Shown: piece after piece, positions 34,642-43,655 of the stretch
Numbering within the stretch: the stretch's first letter is position 1
How the letters are laid out: each line of letters starts with the position of its first letter
Assembly: GCF_018006725.1 (NCBI RefSeq)
Contig: NZ_JAGMXV010000014.1
Coordinates: 1 to 43,990, forward strand
DNA from: Rhizorhabdus sp.
GTDB taxonomy: Bacteria; Pseudomonadota; Alphaproteobacteria; Sphingomonadales; Sphingomonadaceae
Direction of reading: 5' to 3'
DNA length: 43,990 bases
Notes under the pieces: model-generated
What the model was told of the DNA's origin: nothing
Database searches by the model: none
The model's input: only the letters and a program-made list of their open reading frames with translations
Translations under genes and position numbers: made by a program

Positions 34642-36504
34642 CTACAAACCTAAAGCTAGCGCGCTCCAATAGGTAGCGCCTGCCGCGATGTAAGCCAGAC
34701 CGAACAAATAGGCCAGCATGAAGCCGGTCCATTTCCAGCTGTTCGTCTCGCGCCGCACGACTGCGATCGTCGACACGCATTGCGGCGCGAAAACGAACCA
34801 GGCGAGGAAGGCCAGAGCGGTTGGCAGCGACCAGCGCCCTTGCAGCCGTTCGACCAGCGACTGCTCCTGGACCGCTTCGTCCTCGGCATCGACAGCATAG
34901 ACGGTGGCGAGCGCCGACACGGCGACCTCGCGGGCCGCCATGGCCGGAATCAGTGCCAGCGCCATGTCGCGGTTGAACCCGACCGGCGCGAACACCGGTT
35001 CGAGCGCACCCGCGATCCGGCCGGCGATCGAATAGTCGATTGCGGGCTGGGAATAGTCGGCGGGGGCCTTGGGATAGGAGACGAGCAGCCACAGGACGGC
35101 CGTGGTCGCCGCGATGATCGTGCCGGCGCGGCGCAGGAAGATGATCGCGCGCTGCCACAGGCCCAGCAGCACGTCGCGCAGGATCGGCATCTGGTAACGC
35201 GGCATTTCCATCAGGAAGCCGGGAGCAGGCCCCTTGGTCACCGTCCGGCGCAGGATGTAGGCGGCGAACATCGCTCCGGCGATGCCGGCGATATAGAGGC
35301 AGAAGAGGACCAAGCCCTGCAGACCGACGCCGGGGCCGACGGTCCGCTCGGGAATGAAGGCCGCGATGATAACGGCATAGACAGGCAGGCGGGCCGAGCA
35401 GGTCATCAGCGGCGCGATCAGGATCGTCGTCAGCCGGTCCTTGGGATCGTCGATCGTGCGCGTCGCCATGATGCCCGGAATCGCGCAGGCGAAGGACGAC
35501 AGGAGCGGGATGAAGGCCCGGCCCGACAGGCCGACGCGCGCCATCAACTGGTCCATGATGAAGGCGGCGCGGACCATATAGCCCGATGCTTCGAGCAGCA
35601 GGATGAACAGGAACAGGATCAGGATCTGCGGCAGGAAGACGATCACCGCGCCCACGCCCGCGATCAGTCCCTCGGTGATCAGTGACCTGACGAAGCCGTC
35701 GGGCATCCGGTCGGCCACAATGCCCTGCAGGGCGACGAAGGCGCCGTCGATCGCATCGGCGGGCGCTGCGGACCAGGCGAACACAGCCTGAAACATCACG
35801 AACAGGATGGTCGCCAGCAGGATGGGGCCGATCACCGGGTGCAGCGCCACCGCATCGGCGCGGTGCGTCCAGCGCAGCCGGAAATTCTCTTCTGTCATTG
35901 CGGCGGCGGCGATCGCGCGCGCGCGCCGCTGCAGCGTGATCAGCGCGTCATGGTCGGTCGACGGTTCGCTGACCGGACGGGACGCCTGCGTCGCCGCCAG
36001 GCTGCCGAGCGCGACCTTGAGTTCGTCGATACCCTTCCGGCGGACGGCAACGGTCGGGATGACCGGCACGCCGAGCTCGGTCGAGAGCCGGTCGGCGTCG
36101 ATGCGCAGTCCGTCGCGCTCGGCCATGTCGACCATGTTGAGCGCGACCACCGTCGGCAGGCCGAGGTCGATCAGTTGGAGCGCGAAGCGCAGATGGTTGT
36201 CGAGATTGGTCGCATCCACGACGACGAGCAAGGCGGAGGGCATCCGCTCGCCCGGCTGCTTGCCGAGCAGCACGTCATGGGTGACGGCTTCGTCGGGGCT
36301 CGATGGCGTCAGGCTGTAGGTGCCGGGCAGGTCGAGCAATTCGAGCGGGCGGCCATCGTCGAGCGCCATGCGGCCCGATTTCCGCTCCACCGTCACGCCC
36401 GGATAATTGCCGACCTTCTGGCGGGCGCCGGTGAGCGCGTTGAACAGGGCGCTCTTGCCGGCATTGGGGTTGCCGGCCAGCGCAATCAGCGGGGTCGGCG
36501 TCAT
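34642..36504 (-). CDS. feoB: ferrous iron transport protein B
   Basis: A 620-residue inner-membrane Fe(II) transporter. The N-terminal G-domain has G1 GNPNAGKS, G3 DLPG and G4 NMVD. It is followed by a helical linker and about nine membrane helices with the gate motifs of FeoB (e.g. [18 protein letters not shown] and [14 protein letters not shown]). The start ATG 36504 overlaps the feoA stop (ATGA). GTP hydrolysis by the G-domain controls Fe(II) uptake. Expression is probably repressed by Fur with iron. Confidence 0.96.
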   Translation of the reverse strand: MTPTPLIALAGNPNAGKSALFNALTGARQKVGNYPGVTVERKSGRMALDDGRPLELLDLPGTYSLTPSSPDEAVTHDVLLGKQPGERMPSALLVVVDATNLDNHLRFALQLIDLGLPTVVALNMVDMAERDGLRIDADRLSTELGVPVIPTVAVRRKGIDELKVALGSLAATQASRPVSEPSTDHDALITLQRRARAIAAAAMTEENFRLRWTHRADAVALHPVIGPILLATILFVMFQAVFAWSAAPADAIDGAFVALQGIVADRMPDGFVRSLITEGLIAGVGAVIVFLPQILILFLFILLLEASGYMVRAAFIMDQLMARVGLSGRAFIPLLSSFACAIPGIMATRTIDDPKDRLTTILIAPLMTCSARLPVYAVIIAAFIPERTVGPGVGLQGLVLFCLYIAGIAGAMFAAYILRRTVTKGPAPGFLMEMPRYQMPILRDVLLGLWQRAIIFLRRAGTIIAATTAVLWLLVSYPKAPADYSQPAIDYSIAGRIAGALEPVFAPVGFNRDMALALIPAMAAREVAVSALATVYAVDAEDEAVQEQSLVERLQGRWSLPTALAFLAWFVFAPQCVSTIAVVRRETNSWKWTGFMLAYLFGLAYIAAGATYWSALALGL

Positions 36505-36746
36505 GATGCCGATCGAGGCCCGACCAGGATGGCGGACGCCTGGATGCTGCGCAGCGCGACGGTCATGCGGCCGATGCGGCACGCGATGGGATCGGCGCCG
36601 AACGGGCCCTTGTGCAACTTCTCCACCGACACGCCCTCGTCCACGCCCAGTTCACGCAGGCGGCGCGCATCGCGCTCGTCTAGCTGGTCCCAGCGTACCC
36701 CGATGATGGCGCCGCCGGTTCCCAGCGGCAGCCTGTCGAGGCTCAT
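36501..36746 (-). CDS. feoA: ferrous iron transport protein A
   Basis: An 81-residue SH3-fold protein: MSLDRLPLGTGG, RLRELGVDEGVSVEKLHKGPFG and DPIACRIGRMTVALR. It is a cytosolic partner of FeoB. ATG 36746 matches the family length. In-frame ATG 36767 and TTG 36785 would add residues lying within the Fur-like box, so they are less likely. It is the first gene of feoAB. Confidence 0.92.
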   Translation of the reverse strand: MSLDRLPLGTGGAIIGVRWDQLDERDARRLRELGVDEGVSVEKLHKGPFGADPIACRIGRMTVALRSIQASAILVGPRSAS

Positions 36747-36770
36747 CGTCTCTGCATCCACATCCATGAT

Positions 36771-36789
36771 GCGAGTGATTATCAATAAG
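36771..36789 (-). promoter_or_regulatory. Fur-box-like site before feoA
   Basis: CTTATTGATAATCACTCGC matches the 19-bp Fur consensus (GATAATGATAATCATTATC) at 13 positions by hand alignment. It lies 25-43 nt upstream of the chosen feoA start. Iron-dependent repression is expected. Confidence 0.6.
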
Positions 36790-36829
36790 GTGGCGTCTTT
36801 GCCATCCCCCCTCGCAAATTAAGCGCAGG

Positions 36830-37492
36830 TCAGGCCTGGAGGCGATAGCGCAGCCGTCCGAGAAAACGGACCGGGCTGAAATGTCGGTCGGGCTCGGGCT
36901 TCATCCTGGCCTTGAACTTCTCGAACCGCATGACGTCGTCGATCCGGCGATCAAGGAAGGCGCGCGTGTCGGCGAAGTCCTCGCTGTCGTCGTCCATCCA
37001 CGCGGTCAGAACCGATGTGTAGAGCGCGGCGAGCGTCGTCCGTTTGCTGTACCAGGCGATGTCGACGCTGGTGTCGCCGATCGCGCGCCACATCGAGTCG
37101 GCGGCGCGCCATGCCAGCTTGACCGCGCGTGCGGCATGGCGCGGACGCGCGAGCTGGGTGATCGCCCGGCGCAGGGCGTCGGGCTGGCGGGTGGCTTCGT
37201 CGAGCCGGACGAGCAGCGCGGTGCGGATGCGGTCGCGGATCTTCATCGCGCCGAGGTCGAGCGACCGGAGGTGCTCGGCCATCGCTGCATCGATGGTGGC
37301 GAACCAGGCGTCGATCATCTCGATCGCGCCGCCCGGGAAGCACAGCGCGGCCCGGTCGGCAGGGACGTCGAGCTCGTCGGCGGCATTGGCCAGCGCGGTG
37401 GAACTCCAGCCGTCGAACACGGCATGGGTGGGAAGGCGCTCGGCCAGCGCCCGCCGAAGCTCGTCGAGGGTCATGTCGGCGGGAGTAATCAT
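36830..37492 (-). CDS. COQ9 family ubiquinone biosynthesis protein
   Basis: A 220-residue all-helical protein of the COQ9 family (TetR-like fold that binds lipid). Family stretches are TLDELRRALAERLPTHAVFDGWSSTALANAADELDV, FPGGAIEMIDAWF and DTSVDIAWYSKRTTLAALY. COQ9 presents the ubiquinone precursor to the hydroxylase. The start codon overlaps the EamA gene stop (ATGA), so the two are probably co-transcribed. Confidence 0.93.
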   Translation of the reverse strand: MITPADMTLDELRRALAERLPTHAVFDGWSSTALANAADELDVPADRAALCFPGGAIEMIDAWFATIDAAMAEHLRSLDLGAMKIRDRIRTALLVRLDEATRQPDALRRAITQLARPRHAARAVKLAWRAADSMWRAIGDTSVDIAWYSKRTTLAALYTSVLTAWMDDDSEDFADTRAFLDRRIDDVMRFEKFKARMKPEPDRHFSPVRFLGRLRYRLQA

Positions 37493-38400
37493 GGCTGTTC
37501 CTTTAGCTTTTCGGGCGTCTGCTGACCAGTGCTACCGGCCCGGACGAGTACCAGGGCGGCGCAGATGGCGAGGCCGCCGGCGAGATCGAGGATGCCCAAC
37601 ATCTCGCCATAGCGCACGCTGCCGATAAGGGCAGCGATGAAAGGCTGGATGAGCAGTCCGATCCCGATCACCAGCGGCGGGAGATGGCCGATCGCATAGA
37701 CCATGAGTCCCTGCCCGACGACCTGGCTGCCGATCGCCAGCAGCAGCAACGGCGTCCAGTCGTGCGGCAGGATGGGGCCGCCGTCGATCCACGCGAACAG
37801 CAGCAGCGGCAGCACGCCCGCCATCGTCGAGATGAGCAGCACCGGCATGGGCTGCAGCATGCCCCGCGCCTTCGACAGGGCTATGATATAGCCGGTGTAG
37901 AAAATGCCGGCGAGAATGCACAGCAGGTCGCCGGTCAGGTAGCGGCTGTCGAGCTGGTAGGAGCGGCCGAGCAGCAGCGCCGTGCCGATCACGGCCAGCA
38001 GCAGTGCCAACGCCTGAACGCGATCGGGCAGCGATCGCGTCGCGATCAGCGCGAAGGCGGGCAGCAGGAAGCTGGCGAGATTGCCGAACAGGGTCGCATT
38101 GGCGAGCTTTGTGTGGTGGATGCCGACATGCCAGGCGCCGAGGTCGGCCGCGAAGAAAAGGCCGCCGACCGCGATCGTCCCGATCATGCCCCAGGACAGG
38201 CGCGGGATCGGCTGGCGCGCGAGCCGGGTCATCGCAAAGAGGAGGGGGCAGGCGAGTGCCAGCCGCCAGAAGGCCGAAGCGATCGATGAGGTGTCGGCGA
38301 GGCGGACCAGCCAGGGGCCGAAGGCGAGCGCGATATTGGCGATCACCATCGCGGCATAGGCGCGGGCGACGGGGGGCGAGGCGGGCGATGCGCTGCTCAT
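37489..38400 (-). CDS. EamA/DMT family transporter
   Basis: A 303-residue membrane protein with two EamA repeats and about ten helices. Typical motifs are IANIALAFGPWLVRLAD, SIASAFWRLALACPLLF and the second-repeat GQGLMVYAIGHLPPLVIGIGLLIQPFIAALIG. DMT exporters move metabolites or amino acids; the substrate is unknown. The ATG at 38400 is chosen; a longer frame (to 38472) lacks a hydrophobic first helix near its start. Confidence 0.88.
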   Translation of the reverse strand: MSSASPASPPVARAYAAMVIANIALAFGPWLVRLADTSSIASAFWRLALACPLLFAMTRLARQPIPRLSWGMIGTIAVGGLFFAADLGAWHVGIHHTKLANATLFGNLASFLLPAFALIATRSLPDRVQALALLLAVIGTALLLGRSYQLDSRYLTGDLLCILAGIFYTGYIIALSKARGMLQPMPVLLISTMAGVLPLLLFAWIDGGPILPHDWTPLLLLAIGSQVVGQGLMVYAIGHLPPLVIGIGLLIQPFIAALIGSVRYGEMLGILDLAGGLAICAALVLVRAGSTGQQTPEKLKEQP

Positions 38401-38438
38401 CGACCCGCCATCGCCTTCCGTCACAGCGAGGGCAAGAC

Positions 38439-38476
38439 CCAATTGCCGATACGCCGTGATGACGATCGGCAATTGG
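38439..38476 (-). terminator. 12-bp inverted repeat between ribH and the EamA gene
   Basis: CCAATTGCCGAT (38439-38450) and ATCGGCAATTGG (38465-38476) are perfect inverted arms with a 14-nt loop, starting 12 nt after the ribH stop. No clear T-run follows on the minus strand. It may end the ribH transcript or serve as an operator for the EamA gene. Confidence 0.5.
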
Positions 38477-38487
38477 TCTCGATCAGG

Positions 38488-38910
38488 TCAGGCGCCGAAT
38501 TTTTCGCGCAGTTCGAGCATGCGCAGTGCGGCCTTGGCCGCTTCTCCGCCCTTGTCCTTATCCGACCGGCGAGCGCGGGCTAGCGCCTGGGCTTCGTTCT
38601 CGACGGTGATGATGCCGTTGCCGATCGCGATGCCGTCCATCGACAGCGCCATCAGGCCGCGTGCGCTCTCGTTCGAGACCACCTCGAAATGATAGGTCTC
38701 GCCGCGGATCACGACCCCGATCGCGACGAAGCCGTCATAGCGTCCGCTCTCGGCAGCCATTGCGATGGCGCCGGGGATCTCGAGTGCGCCGGGAACGGTG
38801 ACCGTCTCGTGACGATGACCCGCTTCCTCGATCGCGGTGCGCGCGCCGTCGAGGAGCATGTCGTTCAGATGATCGTAGAAGCGCGCTTCGACGATGAGGA
38901 TCTTGGCCAT
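38488..38910 (-). CDS. ribH: 6,7-dimethyl-8-ribityllumazine synthase
   Basis: A 140-residue subunit of the lumazine synthase shell. Substrate-binding residues lie in [39 protein letters not shown] and [24 protein letters not shown], where the catalytic His of GETYHF is present. It condenses the ribB product with the ribD product. It is 13 bp downstream of ribBX and probably co-transcribed. Confidence 0.96.
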   Translation of the reverse strand: MAKILIVEARFYDHLNDMLLDGARTAIEEAGHRHETVTVPGALEIPGAIAMAAESGRYDGFVAIGVVIRGETYHFEVVSNESARGLMALSMDGIAIGNGIITVENEAQALARARRSDKDKGGEAAKAALRMLELREKFGA

Positions 38911-38923
38911 GGTCTAGCTCCTG

Positions 38924-40195
38924 TCAGGCGGCGGGAATGGGCCGCTCGCCTACGATCGACAGACCATAGCCGTCCAGCGCAATCAGCGTGTGGTGCGAAT
39001 TGGTGAGCAGGATCATGTCCTGCACGCCAAGTTCGGTCAGGATCTGCGCACCCACGCCATAGTCGCGCAGTTCGTCCATCGCCGAACTGTCGCCGGTCTC
39101 GCGCGCCTCGACCGCGCGGGTCATCCAGCCGCTCATCGGGCGGTTGAGGATGACGATCACGCCGGCGCCTTCCTCGGCGATCATTTCCATCGAGCGCTCG
39201 ATCAGGTCGCTGCGCGGGCTCTTCTCGCCATAGATGTCGGCGAAGGGGTTGAGCAGGTGCATGCGCACCAGAGTCGGCTTGTCGGGGTCGATATGACCCA
39301 TGACCAGCGCGGTCTGCTCGGTCCCGGTCGCCTTGTTGTAGAAGGTCGTCAGCTTCCACTCGCCGCCCCAGCGGCTGGTGAAGCGCGTTTCGGTGCGCTT
39401 CTCGACCAGATGGTCGTGCTTGCGGCGATAGGCGATCAGGTCGCGGATGGTGCCGATCTTGAGCTTGTGGGTGCGGGCGAACTCGACCAGCGAGTCCATC
39501 CGCGCCATCGTGCCGTCATCGTTCATGATCTCGCAGATCACGCCCGAGGGGTTGAGACCGGCAAGGCGCGCAACGTCCACCGCCGCTTCGGTGTGACCCG
39601 CGCGGATCAGCACGCCGCCGGGCTTGGCGACCAGCGGGAAAACATGGCCCGGCGTCACGATATGCTCGGGGCCCTTCGACGCGTCGATTGCGACGGCGAC
39701 GGTGCGCGCGCGGTCAGCGGCGGAGATGCCGGTGGTTACGCCCTCGCGGGCCTCGATCGAGACGGTGAAGGCGGTTTCGTGACGGGTGCCGTTGTTGCGG
39801 CTCATCAGCGGCAGGCCGAGCTGGTCGACGCGCTCCTTGGTCATCGACAGGCAGATCAGCCCGCGACCATATTTTGCCATGAAGTTGATCGCGTCCGGCG
39901 TCGCCATCTGCGCGGGGATGATGAGATCGCCCTCATTCTCGCGGTCCTCGTCGTCGACGAGGATGAACATCCGGCCGTTGCGCGCCTCGTCGATGATCTC
40001 CTCGATCGGCGACAGGCCAGAATAGGAGAGATAGCGCTCGAGCTTCTTTAGCGTATCCGCCGTGGGGTTCCAGTCGGGGTCGTCGAGCGACCGCAGCGAA
40101 TTGGGATGAAGTCCGGCGGCGCGGGCAAGGCCGGAACGGGAAACGCCGCGTTCGGACACGGCGTGGCGGATGCGATCGATCAGTTCGGTGCTCAT
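38924..40195 (-). CDS. ribB: HTH-RibBX: DHBP synthase with N-terminal DNA-binding domain and degenerate GTP cyclohydrolase II domain
   Basis: A 423-residue three-part protein. Residues 1-52 form a Cro/CI-type helix-turn-helix ([19 protein letters not shown], then [12 protein letters not shown]). Residues 60-265 are 3,4-dihydroxy-2-butanone-4-phosphate synthase, with [38 protein letters not shown] and TPGHVFPL. Residues 270-423 resemble GTP cyclohydrolase II but lack the zinc-binding cysteines: [17 protein letters not shown] stands where the CLTGDVFGSxRCDC-type motif would be. This is the RibBX layout, so a separate ribA is needed. The ATG at 40195 precedes the HTH; an in-frame ATG at 40225 lies inside the operator repeat. 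Palindromes upstream suggest self-regulation. Confidence 0.9.
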   Translation of the reverse strand: MSTELIDRIRHAVSERGVSRSGLARAAGLHPNSLRSLDDPDWNPTADTLKKLERYLSYSGLSPIEEIIDEARNGRMFILVDDEDRENEGDLIIPAQMATPDAINFMAKYGRGLICLSMTKERVDQLGLPLMSRNNGTRHETAFTVSIEAREGVTTGISAADRARTVAVAIDASKGPEHIVTPGHVFPLVAKPGGVLIRAGHTEAAVDVARLAGLNPSGVICEIMNDDGTMARMDSLVEFARTHKLKIGTIRDLIAYRRKHDHLVEKRTETRFTSRWGGEWKLTTFYNKATGTEQTALVMGHIDPDKPTLVRMHLLNPFADIYGEKSPRSDLIERSMEMIAEEGAGVIVILNRPMSGWMTRAVEARETGDSSAMDELRDYGVGAQILTELGVQDMILLTNSHHTLIALDGYGLSIVGERPIPAA

Positions 40196-40206
40196 GGGTG
40201 CTGCGA

Positions 40207-40226
40207 TATCACATCGAGGTGACATC
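40207..40226. promoter_or_regulatory. downstream operator-like copy near the ribB start
   Basis: TATCACATCGAGGTGACATC matches the perfect palindrome at 40237-40256 at 13 of 20 positions in the same register. It is centred exactly 30 bp from it, about three helical turns, and 12-31 nt before the ribB start. The pair fits cooperative binding of a dimeric HTH protein. Confidence 0.55.
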
Positions 40227-40236
40227 GCAACGATTA

Positions 40237-40256
40237 AATCACATTGAAATGTGATT
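40237..40256. promoter_or_regulatory. palindromic operator upstream of ribB
   Basis: AATCACATTGAAATGTGATT has 9-bp perfect inverted arms around a 2-bp centre. It lies between the ribE stop and ribB. The HTH on RibB is an obvious candidate ligand. No FMN riboswitch (RFN element) was seen in this gap. Confidence 0.7.
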
Positions 40257-40261
40257 CCTTG

Positions 40262-40873
40262 TCAGGCCGAGGTGCGCAGCTGCTCCATGCGCCGCAGATA
40301 ACGGGCCAGCACGTCGATCTCCAGGTTCACGCTGTCGCCGACTTCGAGCAGGCCGATCGTCGTCACCGCCGCGGTATGCGGGATGATGTTCAGGCCGAAC
40401 AGGGTGCTGCCGTCCGGCTGGTCGGTGATCGTGTTGACCGTCAGCGATACGCCGTCGACCGTGATCGATCCCTTCTCCGCCAGATAGGGGGCGAGTTCCG
40501 CCGGTGCGCGAATCTCGAAGCGCTTCGAATCGCCGTCGGAACCGATCGAGGCGACCGTGCCGACACCGTCGACATGGCCTGTCACGATGTGGCCACCCAG
40601 TTCGTCGCCCAGCTTGAGCGAGCGTTCGAGGTTGAGTTTGCGACCGGTCACCCAGCGATCGGCTGCGGTGCGCGAGACGCTCTCGCCGCTGATGTCTATC
40701 GCGAACCAGTCGGGCCCGAGTTCGACCACCGTCATGCACGCGCCCGAACAGGCGATCGATGCGCCGATGTCGATCGAGCCCGTGTCGTAGGAGCAGGCGA
40801 CGCGCACATGAAGGTCGCCGCGCTGCTCGGTCGCGACGATGGTGCCGATGTCGGTGATGATTCCGGTGAACAT
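40262..40873 (-). CDS. ribE: riboflavin synthase, alpha subunit
   Basis: A 203-residue enzyme with two lumazine-binding repeats. The first begins MFTGIITDIGTIV with CSGACMTVVELG. The second has GHIVTGHVDGVGTV and ITVDGVSLTVN. It dismutates two 6,7-dimethyl-8-ribityllumazine molecules into riboflavin. The start ATG 40873 is one nucleotide after the ribD stop, so translation is coupled. Confidence 0.96.
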   Translation of the reverse strand: MFTGIITDIGTIVATEQRGDLHVRVACSYDTGSIDIGASIACSGACMTVVELGPDWFAIDISGESVSRTAADRWVTGRKLNLERSLKLGDELGGHIVTGHVDGVGTVASIGSDGDSKRFEIRAPAELAPYLAEKGSITVDGVSLTVNTITDQPDGSTLFGLNIIPHTAAVTTIGLLEVGDSVNLEIDVLARYLRRMEQLRTSA

Positions 40874-40874
40874 G

Positions 40875-41849
40875 TCAGCAGCGTTCGTAGATGCTGAGGC
40901 GGTCGCTGCCAAGCATGCGCGTGTCGGCCATGCACCAGCGGCCATGTGCCGATGCGAGATCGCCGAGGCCGATATCCGCGATCGCCGGCCGGCCGCCGCC
41001 GATCAGGATCGGTGCGGTGTAGAGCAGCAGTCTGTCGACGAGATCGGCGCGCAGAAAAGCCGCTGCCGTGGCCGCGCCGCCCTCAACGAACAGATGGTCG
41101 ACCCCTTCGAGGTCCGCGATCAGTTGCGGGCGGGCGATAGCGGTCCAGCCCTCGGGTGCCGCGCCGTGTGTGAGCAGCAGCCGGCGGGGGCTGCGATCGG
41201 CCAGCCCTGGCAGCCGCACGTCGAGGCGCGGCGCGTCGGCGTCGAAAGTGCGGCGACCGACCAGGATCGCCTCATGTCGGCTGCGTTCGACATGGCAATG
41301 CGCCCGCGCCGCGTCGCCGGTGATCCAGCGGCTGCTCCCGTCCGCGAGCGCGATGCAGCCGTCGAGCGACGTGGCGAGCTTGAGCGTGACATGCGGTCGG
41401 TTCGATGCTTGACGGGTGAGGAAGCCGGCCATCGACCGCCGCGCCTCGTCGGCAGCGACGCCGGCAGTTACCGCGATTCCGGCGGCCTCCAGCCGTGCGA
41501 TGCCCCGGCCATTGGTCCGCGGGTCGGGATCGGTCAGCGCCACGACCACGCGTGCCGGAGCGGCTGCTGCAAGAAGGTCGGCACAGGCGGGGCCGCGCGT
41601 CGAGAAATGCGCGCACGGCTCCAGCGTGACATAGACGGTGGCGCCTTCCACACTCCCTGCCATTGCCAGGGCCTGCGCTTCGGCATGAGGGCGGCCGCCA
41701 GCCTGCGTCACGCCCCGCCCCATCACGCGCCCGTCACGAACGACGATGCAGCCGACATTGGGGTTGGGTGCGGTGCGTCCGCTGCCGCGTCCGGCGAGCG
41801 CGATGGCTGCCAGCATCCACCGCCGGTCGTCCGCGCGCGGCGGGATCAA
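40875..41849 (-). CDS. ribD: bifunctional riboflavin deaminase/reductase
   Basis: A 324-residue enzyme. The N-terminal deaminase has the zinc site HAEAQAL and LEPCAHFSTRGPAC. The C-terminal reductase (from about residue 150) begins RPHVTLKLATSLDGCIALADGSSRWITG and ends with the NADPH-binding GVDHLFVEGGAATAAAFL. It starts with TTG 41849, overlapping the stop of the upstream gene (TTGA). An internal ATG (M12) is the alternative start. It catalyses the second and third steps of riboflavin synthesis. Confidence 0.95.
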   Translation of the reverse strand: MIPPRADDRRWMLAAIALAGRGSGRTAPNPNVGCIVVRDGRVMGRGVTQAGGRPHAEAQALAMAGSVEGATVYVTLEPCAHFSTRGPACADLLAAAAPARVVVALTDPDPRTNGRGIARLEAAGIAVTAGVAADEARRSMAGFLTRQASNRPHVTLKLATSLDGCIALADGSSRWITGDAARAHCHVERSRHEAILVGRRTFDADAPRLDVRLPGLADRSPRRLLLTHGAAPEGWTAIARPQLIADLEGVDHLFVEGGAATAAAFLRADLVDRLLLYTAPILIGGGRPAIADIGLGDLASAHGRWCMADTRMLGSDRLSIYERC

Positions 41850-42169
41850 TATTCGATGCCGAGTTTGTCGGCCACGCGGCGATATTCCTCCTGTTTCGCC
41901 TTGCGTTGTGCGTCGCGGACCTTCTGGTCGGCGATGTTCTGTTTCTCGATCTCGGCATCGGTGCGGGTAGAGGGCCAGCTCTCGACGAAGATCACCTGCG
42001 CCTTGGGCTTGTCGGTCTTCGAATCGACATAAAAGCCCCAGACGATGATCATCGGCATCAGCCCCGAGACGACCGCGATCATCAGCTTGTGGCGGTTCTG
42101 CTGATGCAGGAAGGCTTTTAGATCGGCAACAAAGGCGCGCGGGGTCGAAGGGCGGGGGAATATGGCCAT
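41846..42169 (-). CDS. small conserved single-pass membrane protein upstream of ribD
   Basis: A 107-residue protein. A single hydrophobic helix (about 30-50, MIAVVSGLMPMIIVWGFYVD) is followed by a charged coiled-coil-like tail (EIEKQNIADQKVRDAQRKAKQEEYRRVADKL). The ATG at 42169 (MAIFPRPSTPRAF) is preferred over an upstream frame that overlaps tonB. Its stop overlaps the ribD start. I do not recognise a function; the coupling suggests only co-expression. Confidence 0.7.
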   Translation of the reverse strand: MAIFPRPSTPRAFVADLKAFLHQQNRHKLMIAVVSGLMPMIIVWGFYVDSKTDKPKAQVIFVESWPSTRTDAEIEKQNIADQKVRDAQRKAKQEEYRRVADKLGIEY

Positions 42170-42246
42170 GAAGGCCAAGATAGGCGAGGACATCCCGTCG
42201 CGCCAGTCCGCGCCCGGAAGACCGGGCGCCAGACCGGCCGGCTGGA

Positions 42247-42882
42247 TCAGCTTTCCAGCTTGAACCGCACCGTCAGCGTGCGCCAGCTGTCGGTCGGCAC
42301 GCCCTCTCGCGTCGCGGGACGGAAGCGCCACGCGCGCAGGGCGTGATCGCGCGTGGCTTCGAAAAAGCCGGCATGGGTCGCGTTGACCAGCTCGACCTGC
42401 TTCACCCGGCCATCGGCGCCGATCAGCACGCGCACCGTTGCGCTCCCTTCGATATCTGCGCGGGCGAGGGCGGAAGGATAGCCCGGCTGGAAGCGCGCGG
42501 CGGCGCCCGGCTCGATCGCTGCAGGGACGAACAGCGGTGTTGCGGGTTGGACGGGTTGTACCGGCTGCGTCGTCGCGGGTTCGACCTGCGGAAGCGGATC
42601 GAGCCGGATGGGCTGGGTGGAAGGGGGCGCCAAGTCGACGATCGGCTTCACCAAGTGCGGCTTCGCCTCCTTCGGGGATGCCTTGGGCGGCGGGGGCAGC
42701 TGCTCATCTGGCGGCGGGGGTGCCTCGATGCTCTCGACGATGGTCGGGAGATAGACGATTCGTTTGAAGCTCTCAGGCGGCGCAAGGATCAGCGCGGCCA
42801 GGACAGCGGCATGGCCGGCGATGACCAGCCCGAGGCCGAGGGGATGGGATTTTCGTTCGGTAAGATAACCTCCATTGGTCAT
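42247..42882 (-). CDS. tonB: energy transducer TonB
   Basis: A 211-residue protein. An N-terminal membrane anchor (LGLGLVIAGHAAVLAALIL) is followed by a Pro-rich periplasmic spacer (APPPPDEQLPPPPKASP and repeated PVQPVQPATP). The C-terminal TonB fold contains ARADIEGSATVRVLIGADGRVKQVELVNATHAGFFEATRDHALRAWRFRPATREG. It couples the proton motive force (through ExbBD) to TonB-dependent receptors such as the one at 12059-14287. The ATG at 42882 has AGGAGT upstream. Confidence 0.93.
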   Translation of the reverse strand: MTNGGYLTERKSHPLGLGLVIAGHAAVLAALILAPPESFKRIVYLPTIVESIEAPPPPDEQLPPPPKASPKEAKPHLVKPIVDLAPPSTQPIRLDPLPQVEPATTQPVQPVQPATPLFVPAAIEPGAAARFQPGYPSALARADIEGSATVRVLIGADGRVKQVELVNATHAGFFEATRDHALRAWRFRPATREGVPTDSWRTLTVRFKLES

Positions 42883-43237
42883 GGCTATACTCCTACTCCG
42901 AGCGTGGCCGGATGTGTCTCCGACTCACTGGCGTGATAGTACATCATCACGCGTTCCTGCGGTCGTGGAATCTGGTCCGGATCGGACCTTTTGATTGTGG
43001 CCCCGACGGATATGGATTCCCGCCGTCGCGGGAATGACTCAATGAAGGAAATGGCCGGCGCCTATCGGGCAGATATGCCGCACCTTGGCGAATTTTCCGA
43101 TAAGATGGTGCCATATTCGGGATCGTCGGGCCGTGAAGAAGGTTTTAACCCCGATTTTCCTGGCTCCGAACATTTGGCACGGCTCCTGCACAGCATTGGG
43201 TATCCGGCCGAGGGGGCCGATCAAAGGGAGCCAGACC
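42883..43237. other. non-coding gap with a REP-like repeat
   Basis: This 355-bp gap lies between tonB (leftward) and the small gene at 43238 (rightward). It contains the palindromic repeat at 43016-43035 and presumably both promoters. I saw no further gene, tRNA or riboswitch in it. Confidence 0.5.
43016..43035. repeat. REP-like palindrome
   Basis: ATTCCCGCCGTCGCGGGAAT has 8-bp perfect arms around CGTC, within the familiar 'ATTCCCGC...GCGGGAATGAC' extragenic repeat type found in many alpha- and gammaproteobacteria. It sits in the gap between tonB and the small gene. Only one copy is in this window. Confidence 0.7.
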
Positions 43238-43405
43238 ATGTTCGACACCAACACCGAGATGAGCGACGCCAAGCGTTTTCTGCTCGCGGTCGGCGGTGCG
43301 CTGCTCTTCAGCCTCGCCTGTCTGGCGACCGCTCTGGGGCCGGCGAATGCGAACTGCTTCTGCTCCGCGACGCCGATCTCGGCCGAGCGCCCCGTCCTCC
43401 TCTGA
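43238..43405 (+). CDS. small single-pass membrane protein (55 residues)
   Basis: The ATG at 43238 follows AAAGGGAG at about 8 nt. The peptide has one hydrophobic helix (about 14-34, FLLAVGGALLFSLACLATALG), a CFC motif and a short tail. It lies 27 bp before the PspC gene on the same strand, so a shared transcript is likely. Function is unknown. The frame is open much further upstream, but the ribosome binding site supports this start. Confidence 0.6.
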   Translation: MFDTNTEMSDAKRFLLAVGGALLFSLACLATALGPANANCFCSATPISAERPVLL

Positions 43406-43432
43406 CCGTCCTGTCAAGCAAAGGAAATTGCC

Positions 43433-43633
43433 ATGTCCGTCCGTACCGAACGCTTTCGCCTCAACAAGAGCCAGGGCAAGATCATGGGCGTGTGCGCCGG
43501 TCTTGCCGACTATAGCGGAATCGATCTTTCGCTGATCCGCATCGCGGCGGTGCTGCTGACGCTCTGCGGCGTCGGCTCGACGATCCTGCTCTATCTGCTG
43601 GTTGGGCTGATCGCGCCGTCCAACCGCTTCTGA
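43433..43633 (+). CDS. PspC domain-containing protein
   Basis: A 66-residue small membrane protein with the PspC signature FRLNKSQGKIMGVCAGLADYSGIDLSLIRIAAVLLTLCGVGSTILLYLLVGLIAP. PspC proteins sense or buffer inner-membrane stress and may bind PspA/B partners. No pspA is in the window. It follows a small hydrophobic protein gene. Confidence 0.9.
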   Translation: MSVRTERFRLNKSQGKIMGVCAGLADYSGIDLSLIRIAAVLLTLCGVGSTILLYLLVGLIAPSNRF

Positions 43634-43655
43634 GGGTGAGCCGCTTCGTCGGGGC

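Noticed and set aside
40196..40261. FMN riboswitch upstream of ribB
   Set aside because: The gap is only 66 bp and lacks the multi-helix RFN core; it holds palindromes instead.
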